A stretch of 64,000 nucleotides of DNA from Pseudopyrenochaeta lycopersici (GCA_003313425.1 NHZP01000025.1:744001-808000); one strand, 5' to 3'. Shown: positions 32,332-43,417, counted from the stretch's first letter. Notes: generated by a model not told the origin, from the sequence alone. Made by a program: numbers and translations.

Positions 32332-34454
32332 CCGTGTCCGTGCGCGCAACGCCCGGATTCGCGCAACGCCCGCGAACCACCCCCAACAGGTCACCCAAAA
32401 ATGAGGCTGTAGAGCCACACACAATAGCTATTATCACGAGATTTTGTGGTGGAGTAGTATAGTGATGCTTGCGATCAATTTAGCCTATTCAAATCTTTCT
32501 GGAAGGTTGACTCTGCGGCCGAGGCGCGTGGTGACAGCTAGGGCGGGAGGAACAGCCTCTGTAGCTGCGCCGCCACCCACAGCATCAACCACACGTTTCT
32601 GACGCTTGTTCTTCTGTGTGGGTGGCCATGAAGCCTTCCTCTTACCCTTTTGGGATAATTGTAGAGCTTCTTCAGCGGTGCGCGCTGCTCGCTGACGTGC
32701 GCGTTCAGCTGTTTGTTCAGCCTTCTCAGCCTTCGCCTTCTCCCTCTCTATCTTGAGTGCCTCTCGCGCAACACGCTTCTCCTGTTCAAGCTTCTCCTTG
32801 TACAGCTTATTGGACTGCTTCAACTCCTTCATCTCAGCTTTTTTGAGTTGTTCCTCCTTCTCCTCACGCTCCATCACTCTCTGACGAAACTCAGCCTCAC
32901 GCCTCTTACTTGGTGACCAGAAAACAGCTCCACCATGGTACTCCTCGCGCTGTTGGAGAGGCAAGACCTGTTGCTTCTTCTTATGCTTCTTCTTAGTAGT
33001 TAACGCCTCCTTGAGGCCCTTCATCTCATGGTGGAGTAGCTCATTTTGAACTGAGAGATGGTGGAGTGAGCGGCCAAGCTTCCGTGACTCCTTACTGCGC
33101 TCATCCTTCACTGCAGAGCGAATGAGCGACTGTACTTTAAGCCAATCCTCTCCGCTGTAGCACGAAGTAGAGGACTCTTGTGACATTGAGGCCTCTGAGG
33201 CGTCGTCAGTGAATCTATTAAGGATTTTGTTAGGGTTAATAGGTGCTATACCCGTAACTTCGAAGGACCTGAGTACAGTCGCTACAGTGAAGCTGCTCAC
33301 CCAGGCCTTCCAGAATAGAGGGAAGAAGTCGCCTTTTTTGATGGGGAGCCATCCCATGCTTCGGTGAGTATGTTGAGTCAGCTCATTTGTGTAGTTTAAT
33401 GAAAGAGGCTTAAAGCAGACTACATCTAGCGGCTGAAGCGTGTGGGTTGAATGTGGAGGAAAGATAGCCAATAGTATCTTGTTGTCGTCGCAGTACCTAA
33501 TGAAATCCATCGTCAGGTGAGACCCATGGCCATCAACGATTAATAGCCGGTACTTTCTTCGAGCTTTCTTCTTGGTGTAGCGATCAAACACCTGTTCAAG
33601 CCAAGCCAGGCCTACGTCATCGTTCGTCCAGCCAGAGGGGGACGTAGTGAAGTGTACTGAGTGCTTTCTTGGGTCTATACTCTGTACCCAGCTCGATTGT
33701 ACAGCCTTGCCGGCAGCCTGATAGATAAGGCCTGGCGGCAACGCAGATCCATCGGCACACACACATGCCAGGAGTGTAATCCACTCACGATTGCCATCTT
33801 GGAGTGATGCCCTGACCTCCTTCTTCTCCCATCTCCTCTTACTGAAGATCCTCTTTGACCTGCCATCGACTCCAATCATGAAGCCCATTTCATCCATATT
33901 ATACGTGTGCTCGGCGTCAACGTCATACTCTGTTATTTTGTGCTGCAGTAGATCAAAGTACAGCTTGTACTTATCACCAGAATCAGCGGCGTGGCGAACA
34001 GAGTCCATGGCCGTCGTCCATTGTGGTGTGAGGCGATCTTTGTGCCTGTTCATGAAGCGCGTAACCCAGCTATCAGAGACTGCCTCTCGCGCAATTGTCG
34101 AGGCGAAATTTCGTATCATGTCTCTTGTAGGTGGCAGGCGACGCGCTGTAAGTCCTTCTATATACTTCACAAGCTCCTCCTCTTGTTGTAGGTTGAGCTT
34201 CTGTTGGTTGGTGTCCTTAATTGCGCGTGGTGCCTGAATCTGCTTGTGCCTCCGCGACAACGTTGACCGATCAACACCATGGTTAGTAGCTATTTTTTGA
34301 TAGCAAAGTTTTTCGCCGGACTTTAGAGCATTAATCTCTGCAAGCGCATTATTAATTGCAGTCATCGTTGTTGTGTTGTTACGCGTCAGAGTATGGGGTA
34401 CTTTTTTGTTGATCGGGCGTTGCGCGACTCCGGGCGTTGCGCGCACGGACACGG
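32332..34454 (-). mobile_element. Pogo-like element, family II copy P4, intact
   Basis: Terminal repeats of 41 bp with one mismatch, starting CCGTGTCCGTGCGCGCAACG and containing CGCGCAACGCCCG twice. TA on both sides (32330-32331 and 34455-34456). Length 2123 bp. It occupies the TA that forms the right end of P3. Confidence 0.93.
32485..34365 (-). CDS. Pogo-like DDE transposase with coiled-coil tail, intact
   Basis: 626 residues from MTAINNALAEINALKSGEK; the open frame extends upstream to 34560 but leaves the transposon, so this start is preferred. Domains: psq-type HTH (~5-50, VDRSTLSRRH), CENP-B-like HTH (~60-130), DDE_1 core with HTYNMDEMGFMIG (~175), LLIVDGHGSH (~285) and LQPLDVVCFKPL (~320), then a long Lys/Glu-rich coiled coil (~440-590) and the end TRLGRRVNLPERFE. 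All three catalytic aspartates are present and there are no breaks, so this copy may be able to mobilise the decayed P1. The coiled coil suggests a multimer. Confidence 0.92.
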   Translation of the reverse strand: MTAINNALAEINALKSGEKLCYQKIATNHGVDRSTLSRRHKQIQAPRAIKDTNQQKLNLQQEEELVKYIEGLTARRLPPTRDMIRNFASTIAREAVSDSWVTRFMNRHKDRLTPQWTTAMDSVRHAADSGDKYKLYFDLLQHKITEYDVDAEHTYNMDEMGFMIGVDGRSKRIFSKRRWEKKEVRASLQDGNREWITLLACVCADGSALPPGLIYQAAGKAVQSSWVQSIDPRKHSVHFTTSPSGWTNDDVGLAWLEQVFDRYTKKKARRKYRLLIVDGHGSHLTMDFIRYCDDNKILLAIFPPHSTHTLQPLDVVCFKPLSLNYTNELTQHTHRSMGWLPIKKGDFFPLFWKAWVSSFTVATVLRSFEVTGIAPINPNKILNRFTDDASEASMSQESSTSCYSGEDWLKVQSLIRSAVKDERSKESRKLGRSLHHLSVQNELLHHEMKGLKEALTTKKKHKKKQQVLPLQQREEYHGGAVFWSPSKRREAEFRQRVMEREEKEEQLKKAEMKELKQSNKLYKEKLEQEKRVAREALKIEREKAKAEKAEQTAERARQRAARTAEEALQLSQKGKRKASWPPTQKNKRQKRVVDAVGGGAATEAVPPALAVTTRLGRRVNLPERFE

Positions 34455-34456
34455 TA

Positions 34457-35269
34457 GGAGACTTTGCCATGTCAAATGCTGGCGAGGACTGTAAACTTCC
34501 TCCAGACCAGCTACTACGCTCCCTGATCGGAGCGACGTTGGAATAGAAGGATAGATTCACTGAGCCACTCTTCGCCGCATGGCCGATACAGGCTCAATAT
34601 ATATTCTATTGTTAGTGACCGTGATTGTAAAAAGCAAGCCTGCTATGCCCCTGATAAAAAGCAAACCGGCCGTACGGTACGCAAACTGGCTGGCTCAACT
34701 GAGCAGACCGCGGGCAGTGATTGGACCCGTCCTTATCTGCGGGGCTTATCCAAATAATCAAATATCCAAATAAATCTGGGCGTTGCAATTTGATTCGAAT
34801 TGGATAAAGTTTACCCCGATTTGATTTGATTTGATTTGGATAGATTTGATTTGATTGGATAGATTTGAATTCGATTTATCTGTTTGCAACCCTGAGCTTG
34901 GCCGTCTAGACTTCTGGTATCTCGGTCCTTTCGGTGTGCTGCTCGACTACAGTATCCAAAGGAAACTGGTCGATGAATCTAAAGGAGGGGTTCGTTGGGT
35001 GGAGCAGGTGAGAGAGATGATGGGGGCTAGTTGATTCTTGTAACTATGGATGGAAAACGAATATTGTATGCGAACAAAAGGCCGACCTTCCTGCTGCCCT
35101 CACTGCGTAGCGAGACACTTTTTTTTCGGACCTTCGCAATCACTACACCGCACTTACACAAATATAAGCTGCATGTGCATCGATTTTATAGCTATTTCCT
35201 CCCAGCACGTATGAACACAATCACTTGCTTCAACACGACTAGTCAACCCTTCCCTAATACCCCCTGTTC
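34457..35269. other. No gene; AT-rich block resembling a MITE
   Basis: 34760-34895 contains many TTTGATTTGATT/GGATAGATTTGA phrases and ends TCTGTTTGCAACCCTG, the complement of a hAT-like terminus CAGGGTTGCAAACAGA; the left side has GGGCGTTGCAATTTGATTCG. This could be an imperfect 130-bp non-autonomous hAT element. I see no target duplication. The remainder holds no gene I can support. Confidence 0.3.
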
Positions 35270-35445
35270 TGTTGGCAGGTCTAGAAAGTACGGTGATATC
35301 TGGCTAGGAGAGACCGAAATTCTAGACCTTTGGTGGCGCCGAGAATATCGGATTGACCGTCGGCCAGGCCGAAGAGCCGAAGTTAAGACCGTAGATATAA
35401 AGGAGTAGGTTGCGCTCTGTTGAAAAGACAGAGTCTCTTCATCGG
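35270..35445 (+). repeat. LTR fragment
   Basis: Starts TGTTGGCAGGTCTAGAAAGT and matches the solo LTR at 19918-20131 (inverse orientation) through the TATAAA region to about GACAGAGTCTCTT; beyond that the similarity ends. No internal domain on either side. Confidence 0.65.
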
Positions 35446-36555
35446 GCCGCAACAGCATGTCGCTTCATCTGTGAGGCGCTGGAAACATGAGTCGTGGGTG
35501 GATAGAGTTGAGGAGAAACCAGGCCACATCGGCCTTTCCAATCTGTTGTTCCCTACATCTGATCCGAAGGTAGAGAGATGGTGGTTCATGCAATGGCAAT
35601 CCAGGCGAGCTCTATTCGGCAAGTGCGAACGATCAACTAAAAGACTGTAAGACATCGCACAATCTTGCCGTGCCTGAATAATGCCGAGTCCTTTGTCTCA
35701 TGTATCGTGCTTGTGGTTCGTCCACCTCGAATCTGCATTTCTCGGTCCGACAGAGGAAGGTAGTACGGAGTATTGTCTACAGTTGCTCGTATCTCCTACC
35801 CAATTGTGACACCGCTATGTAAGCCCAGCACAACTACATTGTACTCCAGCAGTTTCCCTTGAGGGTCCAGAGTAAGCCCCGCCTGCATTCGCAGAATTGA
35901 TTTCTGAATCCCCCAACTTGGAACATACACTCCGCCAATGGGAACCCGCCTTCCTGCAAAGGGAAAGATCAGCTTAGCCATGACAATGGACCGAGCTAAG
36001 CAGTGACAAATTTGAGGGGCCGCATCCCTGGAGTCGATTGCATGCGTTATTCAGATTCCCAAACTATGGCACCGGGGGGGGGGGGGGGGGCGGTGGGCTC
36101 CAGCGCACAGACAAAATTTGTATGGAAACTGATCGGTTTGTATGGGAGACTTGTTGGACCCACTACGAGGAAGATTCCGGACGATGGAAGAACCCGCTTC
36201 CCCTACAAGTTATTCCAGAGTCATAGCCCGCCTGGCCCGTGTAAGCGGTGTAACAGAGTTTGAGTCACCCTGCAGTGCGTTACGTGACACATTCATCGTG
36301 ATCTTTTGCATGTGATGCGCGATAAAAAATATCTTGTTTTTACTTCAGCCGCGCGCATGGCTGGCAGACAGGGAATCAATTGGCCAGCCACGGCGCCACA
36401 ATGGGAGGTCATCAGATGTGACACAGTAATGGACTGATCGTCGTTGTGAATTCAACATATTCGATTGCCATAGTTTCTTTTCCGTACTCGTTTGATATAT
36501 TATCCTATCTAGCAAATCCGATACTTCGGCAGTCGACAAGCCTTCAACATGTACC
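35446..36555. other. No gene recognised; 17-base G run
   Basis: Contains a homopolymer of 17 G (36074-36090). Short open stretches (for instance 35796-35981 on minus) lack family features. The last 200 bp should contain the promoter of the membrane protein gene at 36556. Confidence 0.35.
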
Positions 36556-37699
36556 ATGGTCGACCTAACACCCCCTCCAGATGGGAACACGACCATCGCG
36601 CCTTTAGTAAATATAATTTGTACTGTCGTTCTTTTCGTAGCGGTGGTCATATACAGCCTTCGTATCTACGTTCGGTTCAGGAACTTATCACTTGAGGATT
36701 ACATCATTTCGGTTGCTCTAGTAAGAATAAGAGAGCAACAATCCTGCAAATTTAGAGTGAATCTAACACCTTCTCAGGCAATCTCTCTAACGGAACGCGC
36801 CATCGTTTGGCAAGCATCTCGATACGGATATGGCCGTCACAACTACTACGTCTCTGCCGAGAATAGAACTATCGTGTTTCGCTACATGTTCGGCGTCGTA
36901 ATCGTAGGAATTTGGTCAGCGACTCTCGTTCGAGTATCGGTTGCCTTGATGCTGCTGAGACTCAAAGATACGCGGACCTGGAAACTGTTACTAAGAACAA
37001 CCATCGCTATCCAAATTGGCACAACTGTGGGCGTCAATGTCTGCCAGTTACTGCAGTGCCACCCCATTCGTGCAATGTGGGATATGGTTCCCAACGCCCA
37101 GTGTTGGACCGCCCGTCAGATGGCAATATATGGATACGTGCAAGCAAGTAAGTCACTATCGCAAAACCTCTTCGACTTTTGCTTATCTTCCTTCTGTAGG
37201 CCTGGGCGCCGCATGCGACATACTCTTCACCATAATGCTAATCTCCCTCATCTGGACACTCCACCGAAAGCACTCCGAGAAGGTACTCCTCGGATCTCTG
37301 ATGTGCCTAGGCATATTCGCCAGCGCAGCTGCGATAGTCAAGATTGTATACATGCGCATGTACGATTTGCAAGGTGACAGTCTACGGTCAGTGATCATTA
37401 TTTCGTTATTAGTAAGTATTGAGGAGGCCATTGGCATCATTGCGGCTTGCTCGCCGTATCTGAAGAACATGGTGGCGAGCTGGCTAGGTTTTCTAGGCGT
37501 AAAGTTTCAGAGGGGATCTGTGTGGTATATGACGACTTTTGTGTATAAGAGCAGGGCTGCGGAGCCTACTGGCTCGGCTGTGGAGATATGGGGCGGAGCT
37601 GAGAGTGTCGAGCGTACTGGAAGCAAGAGGAGTGCAATTACCACGGAGGATTGGAGGCTGGGCCTATATGCGTTGTCTAATCGCGACGGAAGTGTATGA
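36556..37699 (+). CDS. PTH11-like seven-helix membrane protein
   Basis: Predicted 344-residue integral membrane protein of the fungal rhodopsin-like (PTH11-type, no CFEM) family. Intron 1 (36721-36777, 57 bp) lies after YIISVAL; being a multiple of three without a stop, it can also be read through. Intron 2 (37148-37199, 52 bp) joins YGYVQA to SLGAACDILF. Family marks: MVDLTPPPDGNTTI extracellular start, RFRNLSLEDYI after helix 1, RVSVALMLLRL in helix 3-4, QLLQCHPIRAMWD, the W-T-L-H-R-K loop and a cytoplasmic tail after KNMVASWLGFLG. Some relatives act in surface or nutrient sensing, but the ligand cannot be told here. Confidence 0.85.
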
Positions 37700-37980
37700 G
37701 AACTACTAGATATCCATCTCTGCAATCTGGAGGACTGTATAAAGAAATCTCCCTGGGTGGTTCGAAGGCAGAGGGTCTGCACACAGCGGTTTGGCCGGCG
37801 ACCTGATCGCCGCCTGGTTGTTTGTGTGTAGATGGCCATGTTTCGTCGATTTCCATTCCGCTGCGTACTCTTGCGCTAACGTGTTCCACCAGTCAGTGGG
37901 CAACCCCGCCAAAATCAACCTGTACCAACACGTTCAAACAGTAATAGCCTCAACACAGTAACTCCAAATAGCGTAAAAAG
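37700..37980. other. 3' flank, no recognised gene
   Basis: A 70-codon open stretch on the minus strand (37918-37706, MILAGLPTDWWNTLAQEYAA) is protein-like but matches no family known to me. It could be a fragment of a retroelement or a chance ORF. Confidence 0.25.
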
Positions 37981-38319
37981 AAGGCATAATAGAGCTAGCT
38001 ATAGCAGCAATTTAAATTTTTTTTAAAGCTTCTTATGCAGCTGCGCTATACGCAGTCCCTCGTTCAACACTTAAACACCGCCTTAAAGGCACCCTACCTT
38101 AAGCCGTACGCAACCGCTGGAAGCGCAAGCTAGACCCTATTAAAGAGTAGTCCCTTATATAATAGATACTAGATCTCGCCTAATACGGCTTTCTACCTTA
38201 AATTATTACTATATAATAGTTAGTAGATATGCTGCTAGCTGCGCAAGGTAATAATCCTCCTCCTTAGCCTATTAGTAAGAACTAGATATCGCGCTTTATT
38301 AGTAGCTAGCTAGAGCTCT
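37981..38319 (+). pseudogene. RIP-damaged pogo-like N-terminus
   Basis: With TAG/TAA at positions where W and Q are expected, the plus strand can be aligned with the N-terminal half of the element at 13718-15478: AVPRSTLKHRLKGTLP, RWKRKLDPIKE, then VDMLLAARGNNPPP. It covers the psq and CENP-B-like regions only. The sequence is AT-rich with many TA dinucleotides, typical of strong RIP. It is cut by the small hairpin element on the right. Confidence 0.7.
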
Positions 38320-38321
38320 AC

Positions 38322-38403
38322 GAAGGAGCTGGTATTTTTTGAGCACTAGACCTCAATCCAAATTAGGTGTAGCCCTAGCGCTCAGAAAATACGAGCTCCT
38401 TCG
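38322..38403. mobile_element. 82-bp hairpin MITE
   Basis: Almost the entire length forms a hairpin: the left arm starts CGAAGGAGCTGGTATTTTTT and the right arm is its near complement (about 34-bp arms, four or five mismatches, several of them transitions). TA on both sides (38320-38321 and 38404-38405), as for Tc1/mariner or pogo-derived MITEs. Confidence 0.7.
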
Positions 38404-38445
38404 TATATAAGGTAGAATAGAAAGCTCTACTTACAGCGCGCTCTA

Positions 38446-38593
38446 TATTTGGCTTGACCTTTTAATGAATTTTTAATGATGAGCGTGATTGATTGATTGT
38501 GTGTTCTCTCCCCTCCTTTCTATGACCGCTGTGCTTCCGGAGGTTCCGAAGACCGTAGTATCGGTCCTTCTGTTAATCGCTGTTTCCTGTGTA
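38446..38593. repeat. 166-bp dispersed repeat, interrupted copy
   Basis: This block and its continuation at 40449-40470 together match 11661-11826 in reverse complement. A pogo-like element has been inserted at the TA corresponding to 11681-11682. Confidence 0.8.
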
Positions 38594-40448
38594 ACGTACT
38601 TTATAAGCGAACCGTTAACACAAGCGAACTGTAGGATCTTTCTTGGCACTGCAAAACCACTACTATTAATAACACTACTACCTAATTTTATAAAATAATT
38701 ATATTGCCCAAGGTTTCTTAACGTGCTGGACAAGTCCTTACGTTATGTCCAGTTAACATACACTTCCTGCAGCGGCGCGGAGCTTGACTTGAAGGCTTAA
38801 GTGTCGCATCACTATCCTTACATTGTGCAGCTTCTAGAAGCACTACAGCGTCCTGTGATTGCTTAACTGCCTCCTTAAGTGTAAGACTCTCTCTTTGAGT
38901 AATATACTTAACTTTAATGTTGCGCTTTTTAACTACTTTAGCATTCTGAGCCTGTGCACGCTTGAGTTCCTCTGCTATAATCGCCGTCGCTTGTAACGCC
39001 AACTTGGCACTCTTTGCCATCTTTCTCATTGCCACTATCGTAGGCGACGTAGATCGTCGCTGAAGCTCATGTTGTCGGCGTCTTACAGCTCTCTGCTGCT
39101 TCTCAATCTGTCGCACCGTTTTAGGTGTGTTACTGAATTTGTTGAGGAAGATGAGGGCTCAGATGGTGGTGGGATGTCGATCGTGATCGCACCCAATCTA
39201 TCCAGCACCTCGTTAGGATTGAATGGGAAAATACCAGTAGCCCGAAATGCGCTTTCGATATTGCTGTTACTCAGCGCTTCAGGACGAGCAGCAGCGTAGA
39301 TCCGAAGGAAATCGTCCACATCAACATGGTTCTGGCCGTCATGAGCCAACATCTCCACCCCTCGACGATAGCGCTGCTTAACTGAACTAAAGCAGGCAAC
39401 ATCTAATGGTTGCAGAATGTGCGAAGAATGTGAAGGCAGCCATAACGGGATAATATTGTTGTTCCTTGCGTACGTTTCAAATGGCTCTGAACAGTGGCTG
39501 CTGTGTCCATCCATAATGAGGAGTCGTTCAGTGCCTTTGGTGTGTTGCTTTGTACAAGGATCAAACACTTCTGTAAGCCATAGATAGCCTAGTCTGTCAT
39601 TAGACCATCCGGTTTCGCTATGGGCGATTACCCAGTCATCTGGAATGCCTGCATCCTTGTCAAACCAGACGTTCTGGAACACCTTCCCTTTAGCGATAAC
39701 CATGGCTGGTATGCGGCGTTTGGCGACGTTGATGCATTCAATAACAGTCATCCAGTCTCGATCGCCAGGCTGTATGTGGTATCGGGGGCCATCTGCTGCC
39801 GTCACAACCTTGGCCGTACCAATGTCGCCTCTTAGGAAGCCAATCTCGTCCATGTTGTAGATGTCGTTATCTTGTATGCCATGCTTGTTGGCCACGTTTC
39901 TAAGGAGCCGAAATGTTCGCTAATTACCTCAGGATCCTCCTGTTTTGCTCTTTGATAGTCGTATTTCCTGCTCTGTGCAATTTGTACTTCAGGAGTGCGT
40001 CGAACGTAGTTGGTGACCCAATTTTTGCCAACTGGCCGCTTGCCCCGCAGTCGACGCAGCATATTTGCAGTGTCTTCAACCATCCACTTGCGAGGGGGAT
40101 ACCCGCGGGTAGCAAGGTCCAATATCCACCCAGTCAATGTCTGTTCTTCATCGTCGTCAAGGTTTCTGCTGTTTGCGATAGTTTCAGCGCGCGGCGCGCG
40201 ACCGTGGAGGCGCTGTCGGAGTGTGTCGTAGTTTACGCGATATATGGACGACACCTTATAGGTGCTTGAGATTTGATTATTTCTTAACGCGTTAATAGCA
40301 CATAAAATCCGTCCTTCTCGTTCCAAAGCGATAGTCTTCGAATTTTGAGGCATAGTGCTGGTTAGGATTGCGAAATGTAGACTGTTGGTGGGGTGTCAAG
40401 AAAGATCCTACGGTTCGCTTGTGTTAACGGTTCGCTTATAAAGTACGT
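38594..40448 (-). mobile_element. Pogo/Fot1-like element, family I copy B
   Basis: Ends ACGTACTTTATAAGCGAACC with TA on both sides (38592-38593 and 40449-40450). Length 1855 bp, very similar throughout to copy A at 11860-13715. Confidence 0.93.
38718..40353 (-). pseudogene. Family I pogo-like transposase copy B, two small indels
   Basis: Same domain order as copy A: HTH pair, DDE_1 core with YNMDEIGFLRG, LLIMDGHSSHCS and ILQPLDVACFSSVKQRY, basic coil, and a CCHC knuckle at the C-terminus. A one-base deletion near 39911 (GAAA for GAAAA) shifts the frame after the CENP-B region, and a four-base deletion near 39131 shifts it again before the coil. The catalytic third motif, broken in copy A, is intact here, and the site broken here is intact in copy A. 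Confidence 0.9.
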
Positions 40449-40542
40449 TAGTACTTCTGAGTTTATCTTTATCCCTTGCACTGATAAACGCGCCCGTACA
40501 CGGGCCACATCAGTAGAGCCAATTAGCGTACAGCGCCCCTCA

Positions 40543-43417
40543 GGCTAGTGAGATTTGTCCCCAAGGTTTTGAGGTTTGTCCCCAAAATGAGATTTGTCCC
40601 CAACGCTAATGCTAGTGGAAATCAATCACCTAGCTTGGCTTAACGCGTAATCTATTGAACGCGACACTACCGCGACACCATCGCGTCTCCGCCGCAGGTA
40701 ACCAGTTAGAGAGGAACGTAGGTGTTAAATTTGTTTTCTTGTCTTGAGCATCTCAGTATGGAAGACATTACCCCCCCTCCAGACCAGCTCTACAGCTCCT
40801 ATGAAGAAGCGTATGATGCGCTCACGACGCATGGCATGCAGCACAGCTACGGCTTTGTCCTTAAGCGGACTTGGCTTCACAATTCAGATGTCAAGACATG
40901 TTATTACTACCACTGCGATTGCTTCAGGAACAACTACCAGTCAAGTGCAAAGGCTCTGAGTACAAGCACGCGCTCAACAGGATGCCCTTTCAAGCTCGTT
41001 ATCTTCAAGGTGAAGCTCACCAGCCAGTGGAAGCTAGAGGTGCAGGACAAGCACCACAATCACCCCCGATCAATCCATCCTAGTGCGCACAATGTCTATC
41101 GCAGGCGTACATCAGCACAGAAGGAAGTGATTGAGTCAATGACCCATGCTGGGGCGCGGCCGATGCAGATACTAGCGGCGACCCAAAGGGAGGACCAAGA
41201 CACACTGGTCTCTGCCACTGATATCCGAGGCGAGAGGAAGGCAATTCGGGAGAAACACTTGAACGGCAGGAGTCCAATGGAGACATTATTAGACGACTTA
41301 TCTATGGCAGACTGGGTCTTCGCAGTGAAGAAGGATGATAATAACCGCGTACAAAATCTCTTCTTCGCCCACCAGAAGCAGGTTGAGTTGCTGGTGGCAA
41401 ACCCTGACGTACTGTTGATGAACTGCACATACCGCACCAACAAGTATAGACTCCCACTGTTGCACATACTCGGCTGCACCGACCTACAGACCTTCTTCTC
41501 TGCGGGTTTCTGCTTCCTTAGCAATGAGACACAAGCAGACTACTATTGGGCAATTGTAAACTTCCTGCTTAAGACAGGGATACAACGACCACAGGTATTT
41601 ATCAGTGATCAGGAAGAGGCGTTGAAAATAGCAGCTCGCTCGCTACTTCCAGGAGTCCCTCAACTTCTATGCGTGTGGCATATTAACAAGAACGTCCAGA
41701 CTAAGGCTCAGCAGACCTGGCGAGACGCCGATGGCGCAACGAAAGAGGAGAAGCAGAGGATCGTTGAACACAGGGCTGCGTTCATGAAGCGTTGGACTCA
41801 GGTATGCCCCATGCCAATCGCCTAAGAGACTTTGAGGAAGCTGTCCTCTAAAAAAGTTGCTTGCAGAACTAACTAGGGCAGCTCGTCTACGCAAAGAGAC
41901 CGCTGGAGTTCCCAGCTGAAGTGGAACGATCTGCTTAAAGACTACAGCCACCAGCAGGAACTCTGCAGATACCTGCAAGACAATCAATACCTTACACGCA
42001 CCGAGTGGGCAGCTGCTTGGACTTCTCACCACCGACACTATAACACCATCACAAGTTCGCCCGTTGAAGGAATGCACAAGGTCCTGAAGGACTACCTCAT
42101 GACTTCGAGAGGCGACTTGCTGCGCGTTGTAGGGAGGATTGAGCAAATGGTCAGGAGTCAATACAACAAGTACAGAAAGGAACTTGCTTCCTCCAAACAT
42201 AGCGTCAAGTTCGGGCATAAGCTAGAGGCAATGCCATTCCTGCCTCCTGGCATCCATAACGTGCTGACACCACCGGCGATCGAGCGCATTAGGCAACAGG
42301 ATCTGCTGCTCCAGAAGGAGCAGAGAGAGCGTCGCGGCGGACATCCTTGTTCGGGCCTATTCGAGAAAACAAATGGCCTTCCGTGTCGCCATACGCTGCA
42401 AGACGTGAGGAGATCTGGTTCAACGCTACGACTGAATCACCTCTACGATGACCACTGGCGGTATCAACGTGAACAAGGACCATCAATCTGCCTGTCTCCA
42501 AGGCCACATCAGTCTGTTCTAGAGCCTCTCACCGCTCAAACAAGAGGTGGGCTGAGGAGGAACGAGGCATCAACTCGACGAGATCCATCAGCTTTCGAGC
42601 GACGCGTGCCGCCTTCTGTTCCTCACTTCCAACCTCACCTTCAACCTCAGGGTCAAACACTCGCTGAAGCCCTGCGACAAGTAAACACCTCTGTTACCAT
42701 GTCGATTCCTACATCTGTGCCAAATGTGAATCCTATGACTACCTGTGTATCTGTATCGATCCCTGCACCTGCTCCTATACCTCCTCCCCCATTCCTCCGT
42801 TCGTCTCCGCCTGTAGCTGTTGCTGTCTCTGTCACTATGGGTCCACCTCCTGCTTGGCAACCTCCGTCGTTGGAAGAGTTCCTAGCCGACATCGAACGTC
42901 GACGGTCTCAGCCCGTTCTATATGAGTGCAATGACATGATCTCAGCGATTAACTTCCTGGCAGAGACGGGGCAGGAAGATGACCCTGCAGAGTTGGTTGA
43001 AGCACGGAATATGGCGCTCGCTACAGAAGGGCTGTTTGCGTCCTGTACCCCCACAATGGCATGGAACTATCACTTTGGAGACATGGAAGCTTTCTACGGA
43101 GAGAGATTCGCGCAAGTGGATGCGCAAAATTCTCTGCTCGAGCTTCAGGATGTACCAAGACAGCGTCCTAAGCATGCTGCAGCAGCGACGGCTTCTGAAG
43201 CTTGGAAAGATCTCAGCCCGCGCAAGAGAAAACGACGTCAATAGAGAATAGATTCAATAAGACAAAGTTGATAGTTTGAGCTTCTGAAGACGTTGAAGTG
43301 TTGCTACATGGCGTTTTGTAATATATTTTTTTGCGCTAGTAGAGTTATGGCTAGCATTGGGGACAAATCTCATTTTGGGGACAAATCTCAAAACCTTGGG
43401 GACAAATCTCACTAGCC
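40543..43417 (+). mobile_element. MULE (Mutator-like) element
   Basis: Terminal repeats GGCTAGTGAGATTTGTCCCC at both ends, with GAGATTTGTCCCC-type units repeated three times in each end. A perfect 9-bp target duplication CGCCCCTCA (40534-40542 and 43418-43426) is the hallmark of this superfamily. Length 2875 bp. Confidence 0.97.
40758..43244 (+). CDS. MULE transposase with altered first catalytic residue
   Basis: About 803 residues from MEDITPPPDQLYSSYEEAYD, with one 75-bp intron (41802-41876, branch CTAAC) whose removal leaves the frame open; a second acceptor five bases on would give LVYAK, nearer the family consensus, but shifts the frame. Domains: FAR1-like zinc region (~10-110), MULE core with MNCTYRTNKYRLPLLHILG (~220), VFISDQEEALKIA (~290) and SPVEGMHKVLKDYL (~410), a SWIM-type zinc finger CSGLFEKTNGLPCRHTL (~510) and a Pro-rich C-terminal extension. 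Fungal MULEs usually have Asp where Asn occurs in MNCTY, so catalysis is probably lost. Confidence 0.8.

Noticed and set aside
36074..36090. Run of 17 G as a G-quadruplex signal
   Set aside because: A single homopolymer in a non-coding stretch; it may also be length-unstable or a sequencing artefact. Only recorded as a feature of the gap.
41877..41890. Frameshift in the MULE transposase
   Set aside because: A GT-AG intron at 41802-41876 with a CTAAC branch site keeps the whole frame open, so no frameshift is needed.
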